Of a stretch of DNA of 48,880 bases, positions 9,720 to 18,300 are shown in pieces. The notes under the pieces were generated by a model. That model did no database searches and was not told where the DNA came from. It saw only the letters and a list, made by a program, of their open reading frames with translations. The stretch covers positions 1-48,880 of the forward strand of contig JAILCZ010000075.1 in assembly GCA_024689985.1 (NCBI GenBank). The letters run 5' to 3'. Numbering within the stretch: position 1 is the stretch's first letter; every line of letters begins with the position of its first letter. Position numbers and translations under genes: made by a program. This DNA is from Bacteroidales bacterium. Its GTDB lineage: Bacteria; Bacteroidota; Bacteroidia; Bacteroidales; UBA932.

Positions 9720-9748
9720 ACCCCGGAGAAAAGAAATCTCTCCGGGGT
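9720..9748 (-). terminator. GC-rich hairpin, possible second terminator upstream of the fimbrillin-like gene
   Basis: CCCCGGAGA (9721-9729) pairs perfectly with TCTCCGGGG (9739-9747), with one more A-T pair outside and a 9-base loop. On the minus strand it is followed by TTAATTTTG, a poor T-tract that doubles as a -7 box. It could act as a second terminator after the nqr operon. It lies upstream of the predicted start site, so it is less likely to be a leader element. Confidence 0.5.
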
Positions 9749-9821
9749 AATTCATATTATTGTTATACTCTTCGTTTCCTTGGAAAATCTTGTGCTTTTG
9801 ACTTCGTTTTTCCGTCGAAAC

Positions 9822-9851
9822 AAAAAACCGAATGAAAAATCATTCGGTTTT
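9822..9851 (-). terminator. Intrinsic terminator of the nqr operon
   Basis: AAAACCGAATGA (9824-9835) and TCATTCGGTTTT (9840-9851) form a perfect 12-bp stem with a 4-base loop. On the minus strand the stem is followed by a run of T. It begins about a dozen bases after the nqrF stop, the expected position for the end of this operon. Confidence 0.85.
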
Positions 9852-9862
9852 CTGAGTATTCA

Positions 9863-11131
9863 TTAAGCGAAGTTATCGTAAAGGATGCTTTCAGGAGCAA
9901 CTCCGAGGCTGTCGAGAAGGTTGACGACAGCGCCGACCATAGGGCCAGGACCGCACATAAAGTATGTGATGTCCTCTGGTGCTTCGTGATCCTTGAGGTA
10001 CTTCTCGAACATTACGTTGTGTACGAAACCTGCAGTGTAAGGAACTCCAGCCTCATCTGCCTTAGGATCAGGACGGTCGAGGGCAAGATAGAACTTGAAG
10101 TTAGGGAACTCTCTCTCGATTTCCGCATAGTCGTCGAGATAGAATGCCTCCTGGAGGCTACGCGCTCCGTAGAAGAAGCTGACTCTTCTGTTTGTCTTGA
10201 GAGTCTTGAAGAGGTGCATAATGTGGCTTCTGAGAGGTGCCATACCTGCACCACCACCTACGAATATGTACTCCTTGTCGTCCGGGTCGTTCTGTGGGAG
10301 AAGGAATTCTCCGTAAGGACCTGAGATGATCACCTTGTCGCCAGGCTTGCGGCTGAAGACATAAGATGATGCGATACCAGGGTTGACAGGAAGAGTCTTG
10401 AACACTCCCTTAGGCTGGCTGCGGTCGAACGGTGGAGTTGCGATACGGACGTTGAGCTTGATGACGTCTTTCTCTGCTGGATAAGATGCCATAGAGTAAG
10501 CTCTGATTGTAGGCTGAGGGTTGTGGCTGTGGAGGTCGAAGAATTTGTAGAACTCCCAGTCCTTCTTGTATTCCTCATCGATGTCCATATCCTTGAAGTC
10601 GATGTCGTATGCAGGGATGTCGATCTGGATGTACTCACCTGACTTGAAGTCGATGTGCTCACCCTCAGGCAGCCTGACTGTGAACTCCTTGATGAAGGTT
10701 GACACGTTGTGGTTGCTGATGACCTCGCATTCGAGTTTCTTCACGCTGAGAGCTGACTCGGAAACAGCAATCTTGAGGTTGTCCTTTACCTTGACCTGGC
10801 AGCCGAGTCTCCAGCCTGCCTTGATCTGCTTGTTGTTGAAGAAGCCGACCTCCGTAGGGAGGATTGTTCCGCCGCCTTCGAGAACCTGAACCTTGCACTG
10901 GCCGCAGTTGGCCTTTCCGCCGCAGGCTGAAGGGAGGAAAATCTTGTTCTCTGCGAGGGTGCCCATAAGGGTGCCGCCCGTAGGAACTTCGAGAGTCTTC
11001 TTTCCGTTGTTGATGTCAATGGTGACTGATCCTTCAGGTGTGAGTTTCGCCTTGACGAAGAGAAGCAGCGCCACGAGTATGAGGGTGACGATAACGATTA
11101 CCGCTACTGATGAAATGATTGTACTGAACAT
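9863..11131 (-). CDS. nqrF: Na+-translocating NADH:quinone reductase subunit F
   Basis: The NADH-oxidising input subunit of Na+-NQR; it passes electrons from NADH through FAD and a 2Fe-2S cluster into the membrane complex. The 422-residue protein has one N-terminal membrane helix (~4-27), a ferredoxin domain with cluster cysteines C70, C76, C79 and C111, an FAD-binding RAYSMASYP motif, and an NADH-binding GGGAGMAPLRSH segment. The C-terminus DNFA is typical. It is the last gene of the nqrABCDEF operon, 18 bases after nqrE, with a terminator just downstream. Confidence 0.97.
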   Translation of the reverse strand: MFSTIISSVAVIVIVTLILVALLLFVKAKLTPEGSVTIDINNGKKTLEVPTGGTLMGTLAENKIFLPSACGGKANCGQCKVQVLEGGGTILPTEVGFFNNKQIKAGWRLGCQVKVKDNLKIAVSESALSVKKLECEVISNHNVSTFIKEFTVRLPEGEHIDFKSGEYIQIDIPAYDIDFKDMDIDEEYKKDWEFYKFFDLHSHNPQPTIRAYSMASYPAEKDVIKLNVRIATPPFDRSQPKGVFKTLPVNPGIASSYVFSRKPGDKVIISGPYGEFLLPQNDPDDKEYIFVGGGAGMAPLRSHIMHLFKTLKTNRRVSFFYGARSLQEAFYLDDYAEIEREFPNFKFYLALDRPDPKADEAGVPYTAGFVHNVMFEKYLKDHEAPEDITYFMCGPGPMVGAVVNLLDSLGVAPESILYDNFA

Positions 11132-11149
11132 ATTTCTCTGCCTCCTGTA

Positions 11150-11755
11150 TTAAAGTGAAATACCCATAAAGGTCATAAATGCGATACCCATAAGACCTAC
11201 GGTGATGAAGGTGATACCGATTCCCTTGAGTGCTGGTGGTACGTTGCTGTAAGAGAGTCTCTCGCGGATTGCTGCGAGGGCTACGATGGCGAGGTACCAG
11301 CCGATTCCGGAACCGAGGGCATATGTTGTTGCTTCACCTACGTTGGCGAAATCCTTCTGCTGCATGAAGAGTGAGCCACCGAGGATGGCGCAGTTCACGG
11401 CGATAAGCGGGAGGAAGATACCGAGTGAAGCGTAGAGACTTGGAGAGAACTTCTCGACTACCATTTCAACGATCTGCACGATGGCTGCGATGATGGCGAT
11501 GAAGAGGATGAAGCTCAGGAAGCTGAGGTCCACGTCAGGGCCGAGGATGCACTTCTCACCAGGGGTGAGGATGTACGTGTTGAGAAGATAGTTGATAGGA
11601 AGGGTCACGAGAAGGACGAAGATAACAGCAAGTCCCAGACCGTTGGCTGTCTTGACATTCTTCGAAACTGCAAGGAATGAGCACATTCCGAGGAAGAATG
11701 AGAAGATCATGTTGTCAATGAAGATTGACCTTACGAATAAGCTTAAATATTCCAT
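11150..11755 (-). CDS. nqrE: Na+-translocating NADH:quinone reductase subunit E
   Basis: A 201-residue integral membrane subunit with about six helices, homologous to NqrD and RnfA. It opens [20 protein letters not shown] and contains [16 protein letters not shown], the conserved half-helix region whose Cys helps bind the intramembrane iron centre between NqrD and NqrE. Length fits the family. It lies between nqrD (21-base gap) and nqrF (18-base gap). In Na+-NQR this pair sits on the electron path that is coupled to Na+ export. Confidence 0.97.
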   Translation of the reverse strand: MEYLSLFVRSIFIDNMIFSFFLGMCSFLAVSKNVKTANGLGLAVIFVLLVTLPINYLLNTYILTPGEKCILGPDVDLSFLSFILFIAIIAAIVQIVEMVVEKFSPSLYASLGIFLPLIAVNCAILGGSLFMQQKDFANVGEATTYALGSGIGWYLAIVALAAIRERLSYSNVPPALKGIGITFITVGLMGIAFMTFMGISL

Positions 11756-11776
11756 AATCTAATCTGCGATTTGATG

Positions 11777-12397
11777 TTATTTCTCCTGAAGGTCTTTCTG
11801 GATGCTTCTCTGGATCCAGATGATCACACCGATGAGGATGAGAGCCATTGGAGGGAGAATTACCAGACCGTTGTTCATATATCCGAGGTCGTAGAGAGCC
11901 TGAGGGATGACCTGCACTCCGAAGAGTGTTCCTGAACCGAAGAGTTCACGGAAGAAGGCTACTACGATGAGGATGAGACCATAACCTGCACCATTTGCGA
12001 TACCGTCAAGGAGTGAAGGAATTGGCTTGTTGCCGAGGGCGAAAGCCTCGATACGTCCCATAACGATACAGTTGGTGATGATAAGACCGATGTACACGCT
12101 GAGCTGCTTGTCGATAGAGTAGGCGTAAGCCTTGAGAAGCTGGTCAACGAGGATTACCATCAGGGCTACGATGACGAGCTGGATGATGATACGTACTCGG
12201 TTAGGAATTGTGTTTCTCAGGATTGAGGCTACGAAGCTTGAGAGTCCGGTAACCGCGATTACTGAGAGAGCCATTACAAAGGCACCCTTGAGCTCGACCG
12301 TAACGGCGAGTGAAGAACAGATACCGAGGACGAGTACCGTGATCGGGTTGCTCTTGAATATAGGGTTGAAAATTGTTTCTTTGAGTTTAGCGTCCAT
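11777..12397 (-). CDS. nqrD: Na+-translocating NADH:quinone reductase subunit D
   Basis: A 206-residue membrane subunit homologous to NqrE and RnfE, with six predicted helices. Conserved features are NPITVLVLGICSSLAVT near the N-terminus and the ITNCIVMGRIEAFA half-helix, whose Cys contributes to the intramembrane iron centre. It begins 3 bases after nqrC, so translation is probably coupled. The product ends with a short polar tail (IQRSIQKDLQEK). Confidence 0.97.
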   Translation of the reverse strand: MDAKLKETIFNPIFKSNPITVLVLGICSSLAVTVELKGAFVMALSVIAVTGLSSFVASILRNTIPNRVRIIIQLVIVALMVILVDQLLKAYAYSIDKQLSVYIGLIITNCIVMGRIEAFALGNKPIPSLLDGIANGAGYGLILIVVAFFRELFGSGTLFGVQVIPQALYDLGYMNNGLVILPPMALILIGVIIWIQRSIQKDLQEK

Positions 12398-12400
12398 TGC

Positions 12401-13192
12401 TTATTCCTCCACGTTTACATCAGAGAAGGCTACTTCCTCGGCCGCAGCGGTCGTGTCAGCAGGAACTTCTGCAGGGGTTACTTTAAGGACTGTCTCATAT
12501 GCCTTTGCCCAGGTGTTGACTGCGGCTTCAACGCCGTTGCTGGTCATTGTGGCACCTGTGATGGCGTCGATGGCGTTTGCCTTGTCAGCAGGTGCGCCAC
12601 CCTTTACGATTGCGAAAGGCTTGAGGTCAGAGAAGTCGAATACTTTGCCGACGAACTGGGCGCGGAACGCAGGGTCATCCTTGATCTTTCCACCAAGACC
12701 AGGGGTCTCGGAAGCGTGGTCGAAGTATGCACCTGCAATTACATTGTCGCTGCCTACTGCGATGTATCCCCATACTGGTCCCCAGAGACCGGCTCCGTAG
12801 ATAGGAATTACCTTGGTGCCGTTCTTGAAGACGTAAACAGGAAGCTTCGCGTCTGCTGCGTCTCTGATTGCATAGTTCTGAGCCTTGAGGTCTGATGTTG
12901 AGAATACTTCTGCGTTCTCAGTTGCGAGTGCGCCGTTCTCATTGCCTTCGAGGTCAACAGTATATGCCTTTTCGATGTTCTCCTTGTAGAATGCGATAGT
13001 CGCGTTGTTGTCAGTCCAGGATGACTTCTCGCCGAACTGTGCTGCGGTAAGGATCTGGCTGATAGTCTCAGCCTTCTCGTTTGCAGTCTGCATTGGCTTG
13101 AGGGCTGTTGCGACGAATGCGAGAACCGCTGCAACCACCACTACGATGATGGTTGAATATATTACTGTATATGTATTACTATTGGTATTCAT
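12401..13192 (-). CDS. nqrC: Na+-translocating NADH:quinone reductase subunit C
   Basis: A periplasm-facing subunit that carries covalently bound FMN. The 263-residue protein has one N-terminal membrane helix (~8-30) and the flavinylation motif TGATMTS (~212-218), where FMN is linked through phosphoester to the Thr of GAT by the ApbE transferase. ApbE is not encoded in this window. GLGGKI near 166 is also typical of NqrC/RnfG. After the flavin site there is an acidic Ala/Glu-rich tail. It lies 12 bases after nqrB. Confidence 0.96.
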   Translation of the reverse strand: MNTNSNTYTVIYSTIIVVVVAAVLAFVATALKPMQTANEKAETISQILTAAQFGEKSSWTDNNATIAFYKENIEKAYTVDLEGNENGALATENAEVFSTSDLKAQNYAIRDAADAKLPVYVFKNGTKVIPIYGAGLWGPVWGYIAVGSDNVIAGAYFDHASETPGLGGKIKDDPAFRAQFVGKVFDFSDLKPFAIVKGGAPADKANAIDAITGATMTSNGVEAAVNTWAKAYETVLKVTPAEVPADTTAAAEEVAFSDVNVEE

Positions 13193-13204
13193 ATCCTTAT
13201 ATAT

Positions 13205-14317
13205 TTATGCGATTGTTGCCTTCTTTGCCCTCTTTGATGTTGCGCTTGAAGTTACGCAGTAGTCAATGAGCGGTGCGAATGTGTTCATAAGGAGGATTGC
13301 GAGCATCATACCCTCGGCGTAGCCAGGGTTGAAGAGGCGGACGATGACGCAGAGCGCACCGATGAGGAATCCGTAGATCCACTTGCCGCACTCAGTCTGA
13401 GCTGCAGTCACAGGGTCGGTAGCCATAAATACGGTACCGAATGCGAAACCACCCATAACGAGCTGATAGTAAGCAGGAACGTCCGTTGCTCCGAGAACGT
13501 TGGCGAGGCCGCCGATGGCGAGGGCGCCGAGAACTGATGAGCACATAATCTTCCAGCTTGCGACACCGGTGAAGATGATGATGAGGGCGCCGATAAGGAT
13601 GGCAACCACTGAAGTCTCACCGACAGATCCAGGGATGGTTCCGAGGAACATCTCCTTGAATGTGTAGCCAGCGGATGTGATGGCGTTCACGCCGTCTCCG
13701 AGGTATGAAAGAGGTGTTGCTCCTGAAGCGGCGTCTGCGATGGTCTCACCCTTGCGGAGAGCGATCCAGCAGGTTGAACCTGAAAGCTGTGAAGGGTATG
13801 CGAAGAAGAGGAATGCACGCGTGAGGGCTGCAGGGTTCAGGAAGTTGAAGCCTGTGCCTCCGAATACTTCCTTGCCGAATACCACTGCGAATGCTACTGC
13901 GATTGCGAGAATCCAGAGCGGAGTGTCAACAGGAACTATGAGAGGGATGATGAAGCCTGATACGAGGTAACCCTCGCTGACTTCCTCGTCCTTGATCTGT
14001 GCGAATGCGAATTCGATGCCGAGACCTACGAGGTAGGATACGACGAACAGAGGAAGAACCTTCCAGAAACCGAACCAGAAGTCGCCCCAGAATTCAGGAG
14101 CCTGGCCGATTGCGAGACTGTGCTGATAACCTACGTTCCACATTCCGAAGAGTGCTGCAGGAACGAGGGCGAGTACAACGATGATGAGGATTCTCTTGAG
14201 ATCGATGGCGTCTCTTACGTGAGAACCTTTCCTTGTAACGGTGCCAGGTACACGAAGGAATGTGTCAAAGGCATCGATCGTTGAATGAAGGAACCAGAAT
14301 TTTGAATTTCTATCCAT
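13205..14317 (-). CDS. nqrB: Na+-translocating NADH:quinone reductase subunit B
   Basis: The main membrane subunit of Na+-NQR; it holds covalent FMN and riboflavin and is the subunit linked to the Na+ pathway and to the ubiquinone or menaquinone site. The 370-residue protein has about ten hydrophobic helices. The covalent FMN motif is SGATPLS (~198-204; Thr201). FGGTGFNFLNPAALTRAF is a conserved family stretch. The gene starts 13 bases after nqrA, in the usual A-B-C-D-E-F order. Confidence 0.97.
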   Translation of the reverse strand: MDRNSKFWFLHSTIDAFDTFLRVPGTVTRKGSHVRDAIDLKRILIIVVLALVPAALFGMWNVGYQHSLAIGQAPEFWGDFWFGFWKVLPLFVVSYLVGLGIEFAFAQIKDEEVSEGYLVSGFIIPLIVPVDTPLWILAIAVAFAVVFGKEVFGGTGFNFLNPAALTRAFLFFAYPSQLSGSTCWIALRKGETIADAASGATPLSYLGDGVNAITSAGYTFKEMFLGTIPGSVGETSVVAILIGALIIIFTGVASWKIMCSSVLGALAIGGLANVLGATDVPAYYQLVMGGFAFGTVFMATDPVTAAQTECGKWIYGFLIGALCVIVRLFNPGYAEGMMLAILLMNTFAPLIDYCVTSSATSKRAKKATIA

Positions 14318-14330
14318 AACTTTCTATCCT

Positions 14331-15686
14331 TTAAGCCATTTCTTTGATCATATAGTCGATACCGTCGGCGATGATAGCCTGGATGTCGTTCTTTGAAGGA
14401 TCTACGTACTCTACGAGAGCAAGGTCCTCAGGGAGAACCTCATAGATTCCGAACTTTTCCATCTTCTCGATGTCCTTTGCCAGACAAGCCTTTACGAGAT
14501 AGATAGGGAAGATGTCCATAGGGAGCACCTTGCCGTAAACATCGCTCATAAGGAATGCGCGAGGACCGCCGTTCATATTGGTATTCATATCGTACTTCTT
14601 GTTAGGGCAGAGCCAAGAGAAGTAGCTTCTCTGAGAAGAGAATACGTTGCGGACTGGCTTTGCCCAGCCGAACCACTCTCTTTCGGTACCCTCGTGAAGA
14701 AGGGTGACCTGGTTGTCGAAGAATCCGATGAAACCGTCTTCACCTACGTTCTCACCAGTGAGAGCGTCGCCGCTGACGAAACGGATGTCGCCTGCTGCGT
14801 TGTCATAGAAGTCTGCGAGGGCCTTGACTGGAGTTCCAGGAAGAGCCTCTACATATGCAGGCCTCTTTGCCACAGGTCCGGTCACTGCGATCTTTCTTGA
14901 AAGGTCGAGCTTTCCGGTCGTGAAGAGCTTACCGATCGCTGCGAGGAGAAGGAGGGAAACAGTCCATACGGTCTCACCCTTCTTGATAGGGGAGATGTGG
15001 CTGATCTGTACGCCTACGTTTCCTGCAGGGTGCTTGCCGCTTACGGTGTGAAGGACTGCGCCTTCAAGTTTGTGGAATGCTGAAACAGCGCTCTTTTCGC
15101 TGTTGATTGAGACGTGAACTCCACCTTCGGTGAGTTTCGAGAGAGCCTGTACGCCGGCCTGGATGGCAGCGAACTGGTCACCGAGTACGAAGTCGGTGTC
15201 TGCAGCGAGAGGGGCTGTGTTGAATGCTGATACGAAGATAGCCTTAGGCTTGATGGCAGGATCTGCCATAATACCGTAAGGTCTCTGGATAAGTGCTGTC
15301 CAAAGTCCGCTCTTGAGGAGCGTCTCCTTGACTTCTTCAGCAGAGGTCTTGGAAAGATCCTTTGCGCCGAAATCGACGTATTCCTGCTGGGCGTCAGCCT
15401 TTACAAGAACTGCAAGCAACTTTCTCTTGTCACCTCTGACAACCTGAGCTACCGTTCCGCTGACCGGAGAGGTGAGGAGGATGTCAGGATTCTTTTTGTC
15501 TGCGAGTACTGGTGAGCCAGCGAGGACCTTGTCACCTTCTCTGACGAGGAGTCTTGGAAGGAGACCCTTGAAGTCAGTAGGCTTTACGGCAACGATGTCC
15601 GGAGTGACTGTACTTGCGACTGACAGGGCAGCGGCACCACTTATAGGAATGTCGAGACCCTTTTTCAAATCGATGTTGTTTGACAT
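14331..15686 (-). CDS. nqrA: Na+-translocating NADH:quinone reductase subunit A
   Basis: The peripheral cytoplasmic subunit of Na+-NQR, related in part to RnfC but lacking iron-sulfur clusters. The 451-residue protein opens MSNNIDLKKGLDIPISG and contains SPVSGTVAQVVRGDKRKLL, a biotinyl/lipoyl-like fold segment near residue 95. It is the first gene of the operon, and its start faces the divergent pcrA gene across 64 bases. A TAAATTCG box at 15722-15715 is a candidate promoter with a 28-base leader. Confidence 0.97.
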   Translation of the reverse strand: MSNNIDLKKGLDIPISGAAALSVASTVTPDIVAVKPTDFKGLLPRLLVREGDKVLAGSPVLADKKNPDILLTSPVSGTVAQVVRGDKRKLLAVLVKADAQQEYVDFGAKDLSKTSAEEVKETLLKSGLWTALIQRPYGIMADPAIKPKAIFVSAFNTAPLAADTDFVLGDQFAAIQAGVQALSKLTEGGVHVSINSEKSAVSAFHKLEGAVLHTVSGKHPAGNVGVQISHISPIKKGETVWTVSLLLLAAIGKLFTTGKLDLSRKIAVTGPVAKRPAYVEALPGTPVKALADFYDNAAGDIRFVSGDALTGENVGEDGFIGFFDNQVTLLHEGTEREWFGWAKPVRNVFSSQRSYFSWLCPNKKYDMNTNMNGGPRAFLMSDVYGKVLPMDIFPIYLVKACLAKDIEKMEKFGIYEVLPEDLALVEYVDPSKNDIQAIIADGIDYMIKEMA

Positions 15687-15714
15687 AATATTTTATTATA
15701 AGTATTTTCCGCCG

Positions 15715-15722
15715 CGAATTTA
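15715..15722 (-). promoter_or_regulatory. Putative -7 box TAAATTCG for the nqr operon
   Basis: On the minus strand TAAATTCG is one base off TAnnTTTG and stands 28 bases before the nqrA start. It is back to back with the pcrA box at 15736-15743 in a 64-base divergent gap. I see no good -33 element. Confidence 0.35.
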
Positions 15723-15735
15723 CTTAAAAAATTCG

Positions 15736-15743
15736 TATTTTCG
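15736..15743 (+). promoter_or_regulatory. Putative -7 box TATTTTCG for pcrA
   Basis: TATTTTCG is one base off TAnnTTTG and ends 7 bases before the pcrA ATG at 15751. If this is the promoter, the transcript would be leaderless or have a leader of only a few bases. No TTTG is seen at -33. Confidence 0.35.
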
Positions 15744-15750
15744 CGAAGTT

Positions 15751-18120
15751 ATGACAAACAATGTGAACGCTATTTTGGATGGACTGAATCCGGAGCAACT
15801 TGATGCAGTCCAGTGTGTAGAAGGACCTGTGTTGATAGTAGCGGGCGCGGGTTCCGGTAAAACAAGGGTTTTGACGAGCCGAATTGCCTATATGCTCGCC
15901 CAGGGCGTAGCCCCTGAGAGCGTACTGGCTCTGACCTTTACGAAGAAGGCCGCTGCGGAGATGAAGGAGCGAATCGCTCTGATGGTGGGAGAACAAAAGG
16001 CCCGTAAACTCTATATGGGAACCTTTCATTCTGTCTTCATCAGATTTCTCAGGGAATTCGCTTCAGAAATCGGCTTTCCGTCTTCCTTTACCATCTACGA
16101 CACCTCTGATTCCGTAAGTGCGATCAAGGCCTGTATCAAGGAACTCGGTCTGGACGAGAAGGTTTACAAGCCAAAGACCGTCCTCTCCCGCATTTCGAAG
16201 GCGAAGAACAATCTCATCACCTTCGTGGGCTATCGCAACAACCAGCCGGCCATTATGGCCGATGTAGCCTCAAAGATGCCGAAGATCTGTGACCTCTATC
16301 AGCTCTATGCCACGAAGTGCAAGCAGAGCGGAGTGATGGACTTCGACGATATCCTCCTGTATATGAATATCCTCCTGAGGGACAGTCCTGCCGCCTTGAA
16401 ATCCATATCGGAGAGATTCTCGCATATCCTGGTCGATGAGTATCAGGACACCAACTTCGCGCAGTATCTCATTCTGAAAAAGCTCTGTCAGGCTCACGGC
16501 AACATATGCGTGGTGGGTGATGATTCCCAGTCCATATATTCATTCCGCGGCGCCAGGATCGAGAACATCCTGAATTTCCGCAAGGACTTTCCTAAGAACA
16601 AGGTGTTCAGGCTGGAGCGAAACTACCGCTCCACCCAGACCATCGTGAATGCCGCGAATTCCGTCATCGCGAAGAACACCGACAGGATCCCGAAGGAATG
16701 TCACTCAATGGGCGATGAAGGTGAGAAGATAGAACTGATCCGTTCCTACACCGAACAGGAAGAGGCCGTGCAGATATGCTCCGAGATTCTCGGAAGAATG
16801 CGCAAGGCCCAGTGCGAGTACCGTGACTTCGCCATTCTGTACAGGACGAATTCCCAGTCCCGTGCCCTTGAGGAAGCCCTCCGAAGAAGAAACATCCCTT
16901 ATCAGATCTTCTCCGGAAACTCCTTCTATGACAGGGCCGAGGTGAAGGATATGATGGCATATTTCAAGCTGGTCTGCAATGTGGGGGACGAAGAGTCCTT
17001 CAAGAGAGTCGTGAACAAGCCTGCCAGGGGAATAGGCGAGACTTCTATGTCCGCCCTGGATGCCGCTGCCAAGGCTCATAAGACCACTCTTTTCAAGGCC
17101 GCATACCTGGATGACCTCGCTGAATTCGGACTCAAGGATGCCGCCGCCCAGAAAATACGCAACTTCTGTGATATGATCAACGGCTTCGCGATGAACGTCC
17201 ACAAGACGGATGCCCACGAAATAGCCGCAAGGATTGCCGATGATTCAGGACTGTACAATCTGTACAAGCTCAGCCAGACCGTGGAAGACCAGGCCAGGGC
17301 TGCCAACATAGAGGAACTTCTCAACTCCGTCCAGAGTTTCATTGAGGACAGGGAGGAGGAAGTGGCCCAGGAGGAGGATGTACCGGAGACTATGCTCGTC
17401 ACTCTTTCAGACTTCCTTGACAACGCCGCCCTTCTGAGCGCAGTCGATGTCGAAGATGAAGGTGAGGACGCCAACAACAAGGTCACCCTTATGACAGTCC
17501 ATTCTTCCAAGGGACTCGAGTTTCGTTTTGTCTTCATTGCGGGCCTTGAGGAGAATCTTTTTCCATCCGGAGGCTGGAATGCGACTCCACAGGATATCGA
17601 AGAGGAAAGACGACTCTTCTATGTGGCTGTCACAAGAGCCAAGGAGGCCGTCTCGCTCTCGTTCGCAAAGACCAGGATGCGCAACGGAAAACACGAATCC
17701 AATGCACCAAGCCGTTTCGTCAAGGAAATTGACAGAAGGTATATCCTGAATCCTCTTATGGATGATGATTTCGATGACTCTGATACAAGGGATGAGATAG
17801 GATTCCCTGTCAGGAGAAGATCTTTCGCGCCTCAGTCGGAGATTACTTTCAGGAAGAGAAGCGCTCCTGCTCCTCTGGTTCCGCCAAGACCGAAGAATCT
17901 CGTGCCTCTCAACAGGGCAGTTCCGAAGTCAGATCCTGGGTTTATCTCGGATCCGATAGAAAAATTCAAGGTCGGAATGAGAATCGAACACAACAAATTC
18001 GGCAAGGGAACTATTTTCTCTATGGAGGGCAAACTTCCTGATACAAAGGCTGTTATAGATTTTGATGGCCTAGGAAGGAAGGTCCTTATCTTAAAATTTG
18101 CCAAAATTAAGATATTATAG
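15751..18120 (+). CDS. pcrA: ATP-dependent 3'-5' DNA helicase, PcrA/UvrD family
   Basis: A superfamily 1A helicase that removes UvrB-DNA intermediates in excision repair and clears recombination filaments or stalled complexes. The 789-residue product has Walker A GAGSGKT (32-38), motif II VDEYQDTN (228-235), motif III GDDSQSIYSFRGA (256-268), the NYRS motif near 291, motif V TVHSSKGLEF (~577) and motif VI VAVTRAK (~627). The C-terminal ~55 residues (VGMRIEHNKFGKGTIF onward) form the Tudor-like RNA-polymerase-binding module. The frame is open upstream to 15472, but that part runs antisense through nqrA; the ATG at 15751 begins the conserved N-terminus (LNPEQLDAVQ). Confidence 0.96.
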   Translation: MTNNVNAILDGLNPEQLDAVQCVEGPVLIVAGAGSGKTRVLTSRIAYMLAQGVAPESVLALTFTKKAAAEMKERIALMVGEQKARKLYMGTFHSVFIRFLREFASEIGFPSSFTIYDTSDSVSAIKACIKELGLDEKVYKPKTVLSRISKAKNNLITFVGYRNNQPAIMADVASKMPKICDLYQLYATKCKQSGVMDFDDILLYMNILLRDSPAALKSISERFSHILVDEYQDTNFAQYLILKKLCQAHGNICVVGDDSQSIYSFRGARIENILNFRKDFPKNKVFRLERNYRSTQTIVNAANSVIAKNTDRIPKECHSMGDEGEKIELIRSYTEQEEAVQICSEILGRMRKAQCEYRDFAILYRTNSQSRALEEALRRRNIPYQIFSGNSFYDRAEVKDMMAYFKLVCNVGDEESFKRVVNKPARGIGETSMSALDAAAKAHKTTLFKAAYLDDLAEFGLKDAAAQKIRNFCDMINGFAMNVHKTDAHEIAARIADDSGLYNLYKLSQTVEDQARAANIEELLNSVQSFIEDREEEVAQEEDVPETMLVTLSDFLDNAALLSAVDVEDEGEDANNKVTLMTVHSSKGLEFRFVFIAGLEENLFPSGGWNATPQDIEEERRLFYVAVTRAKEAVSLSFAKTRMRNGKHESNAPSRFVKEIDRRYILNPLMDDDFDDSDTRDEIGFPVRRRSFAPQSEITFRKRSAPAPLVPPRPKNLVPLNRAVPKSDPGFISDPIEKFKVGMRIEHNKFGKGTIFSMEGKLPDTKAVIDFDGLGRKVLILKFAKIKIL

Positions 18121-18250
18121 ATTTGGAGAATTAGTTAGAATTATTTACTTTTGAATCGAAGTTTTTCATAGTTTAAGTTTAGGTTAAGTAGCGGGGCGGT
18201 CGCAGTGATTGCGATTGCCTCGTGAATTTTTTATATATATGCGTATATAC

Positions 18251-18286
18251 AAAAAAAATCGGAGGCATTTCTGTCTCCGATTTTTT
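18251..18286. terminator. Bidirectional terminator between pcrA and the lyase gene
   Basis: AAAAAATCGGAG (18253-18264) pairs perfectly with CTCCGATTTTTT (18275-18286) around a 10-base loop. The stem carries A-runs on one side and T-runs on the other, so it can end transcripts from both convergent genes. The rest of the 180-base gap (18121-18250) is A/T-rich with no gene that I can recognise. Confidence 0.85.
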
Positions 18287-18300
18287 GTTTTCTTTATCTG

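Noticed and set aside
15472-15750. An upstream extension of pcrA by 93 codons
   Set aside because: The extra part is antisense to nqrA and unlike any helicase N-terminus; the ATG at 15751 starts the conserved domain.
18121-18250. A small gene or RNA between pcrA and its terminator
   Set aside because: The stretch is A/T-rich with stops in all frames that I read, and no stable structure apart from the terminator.
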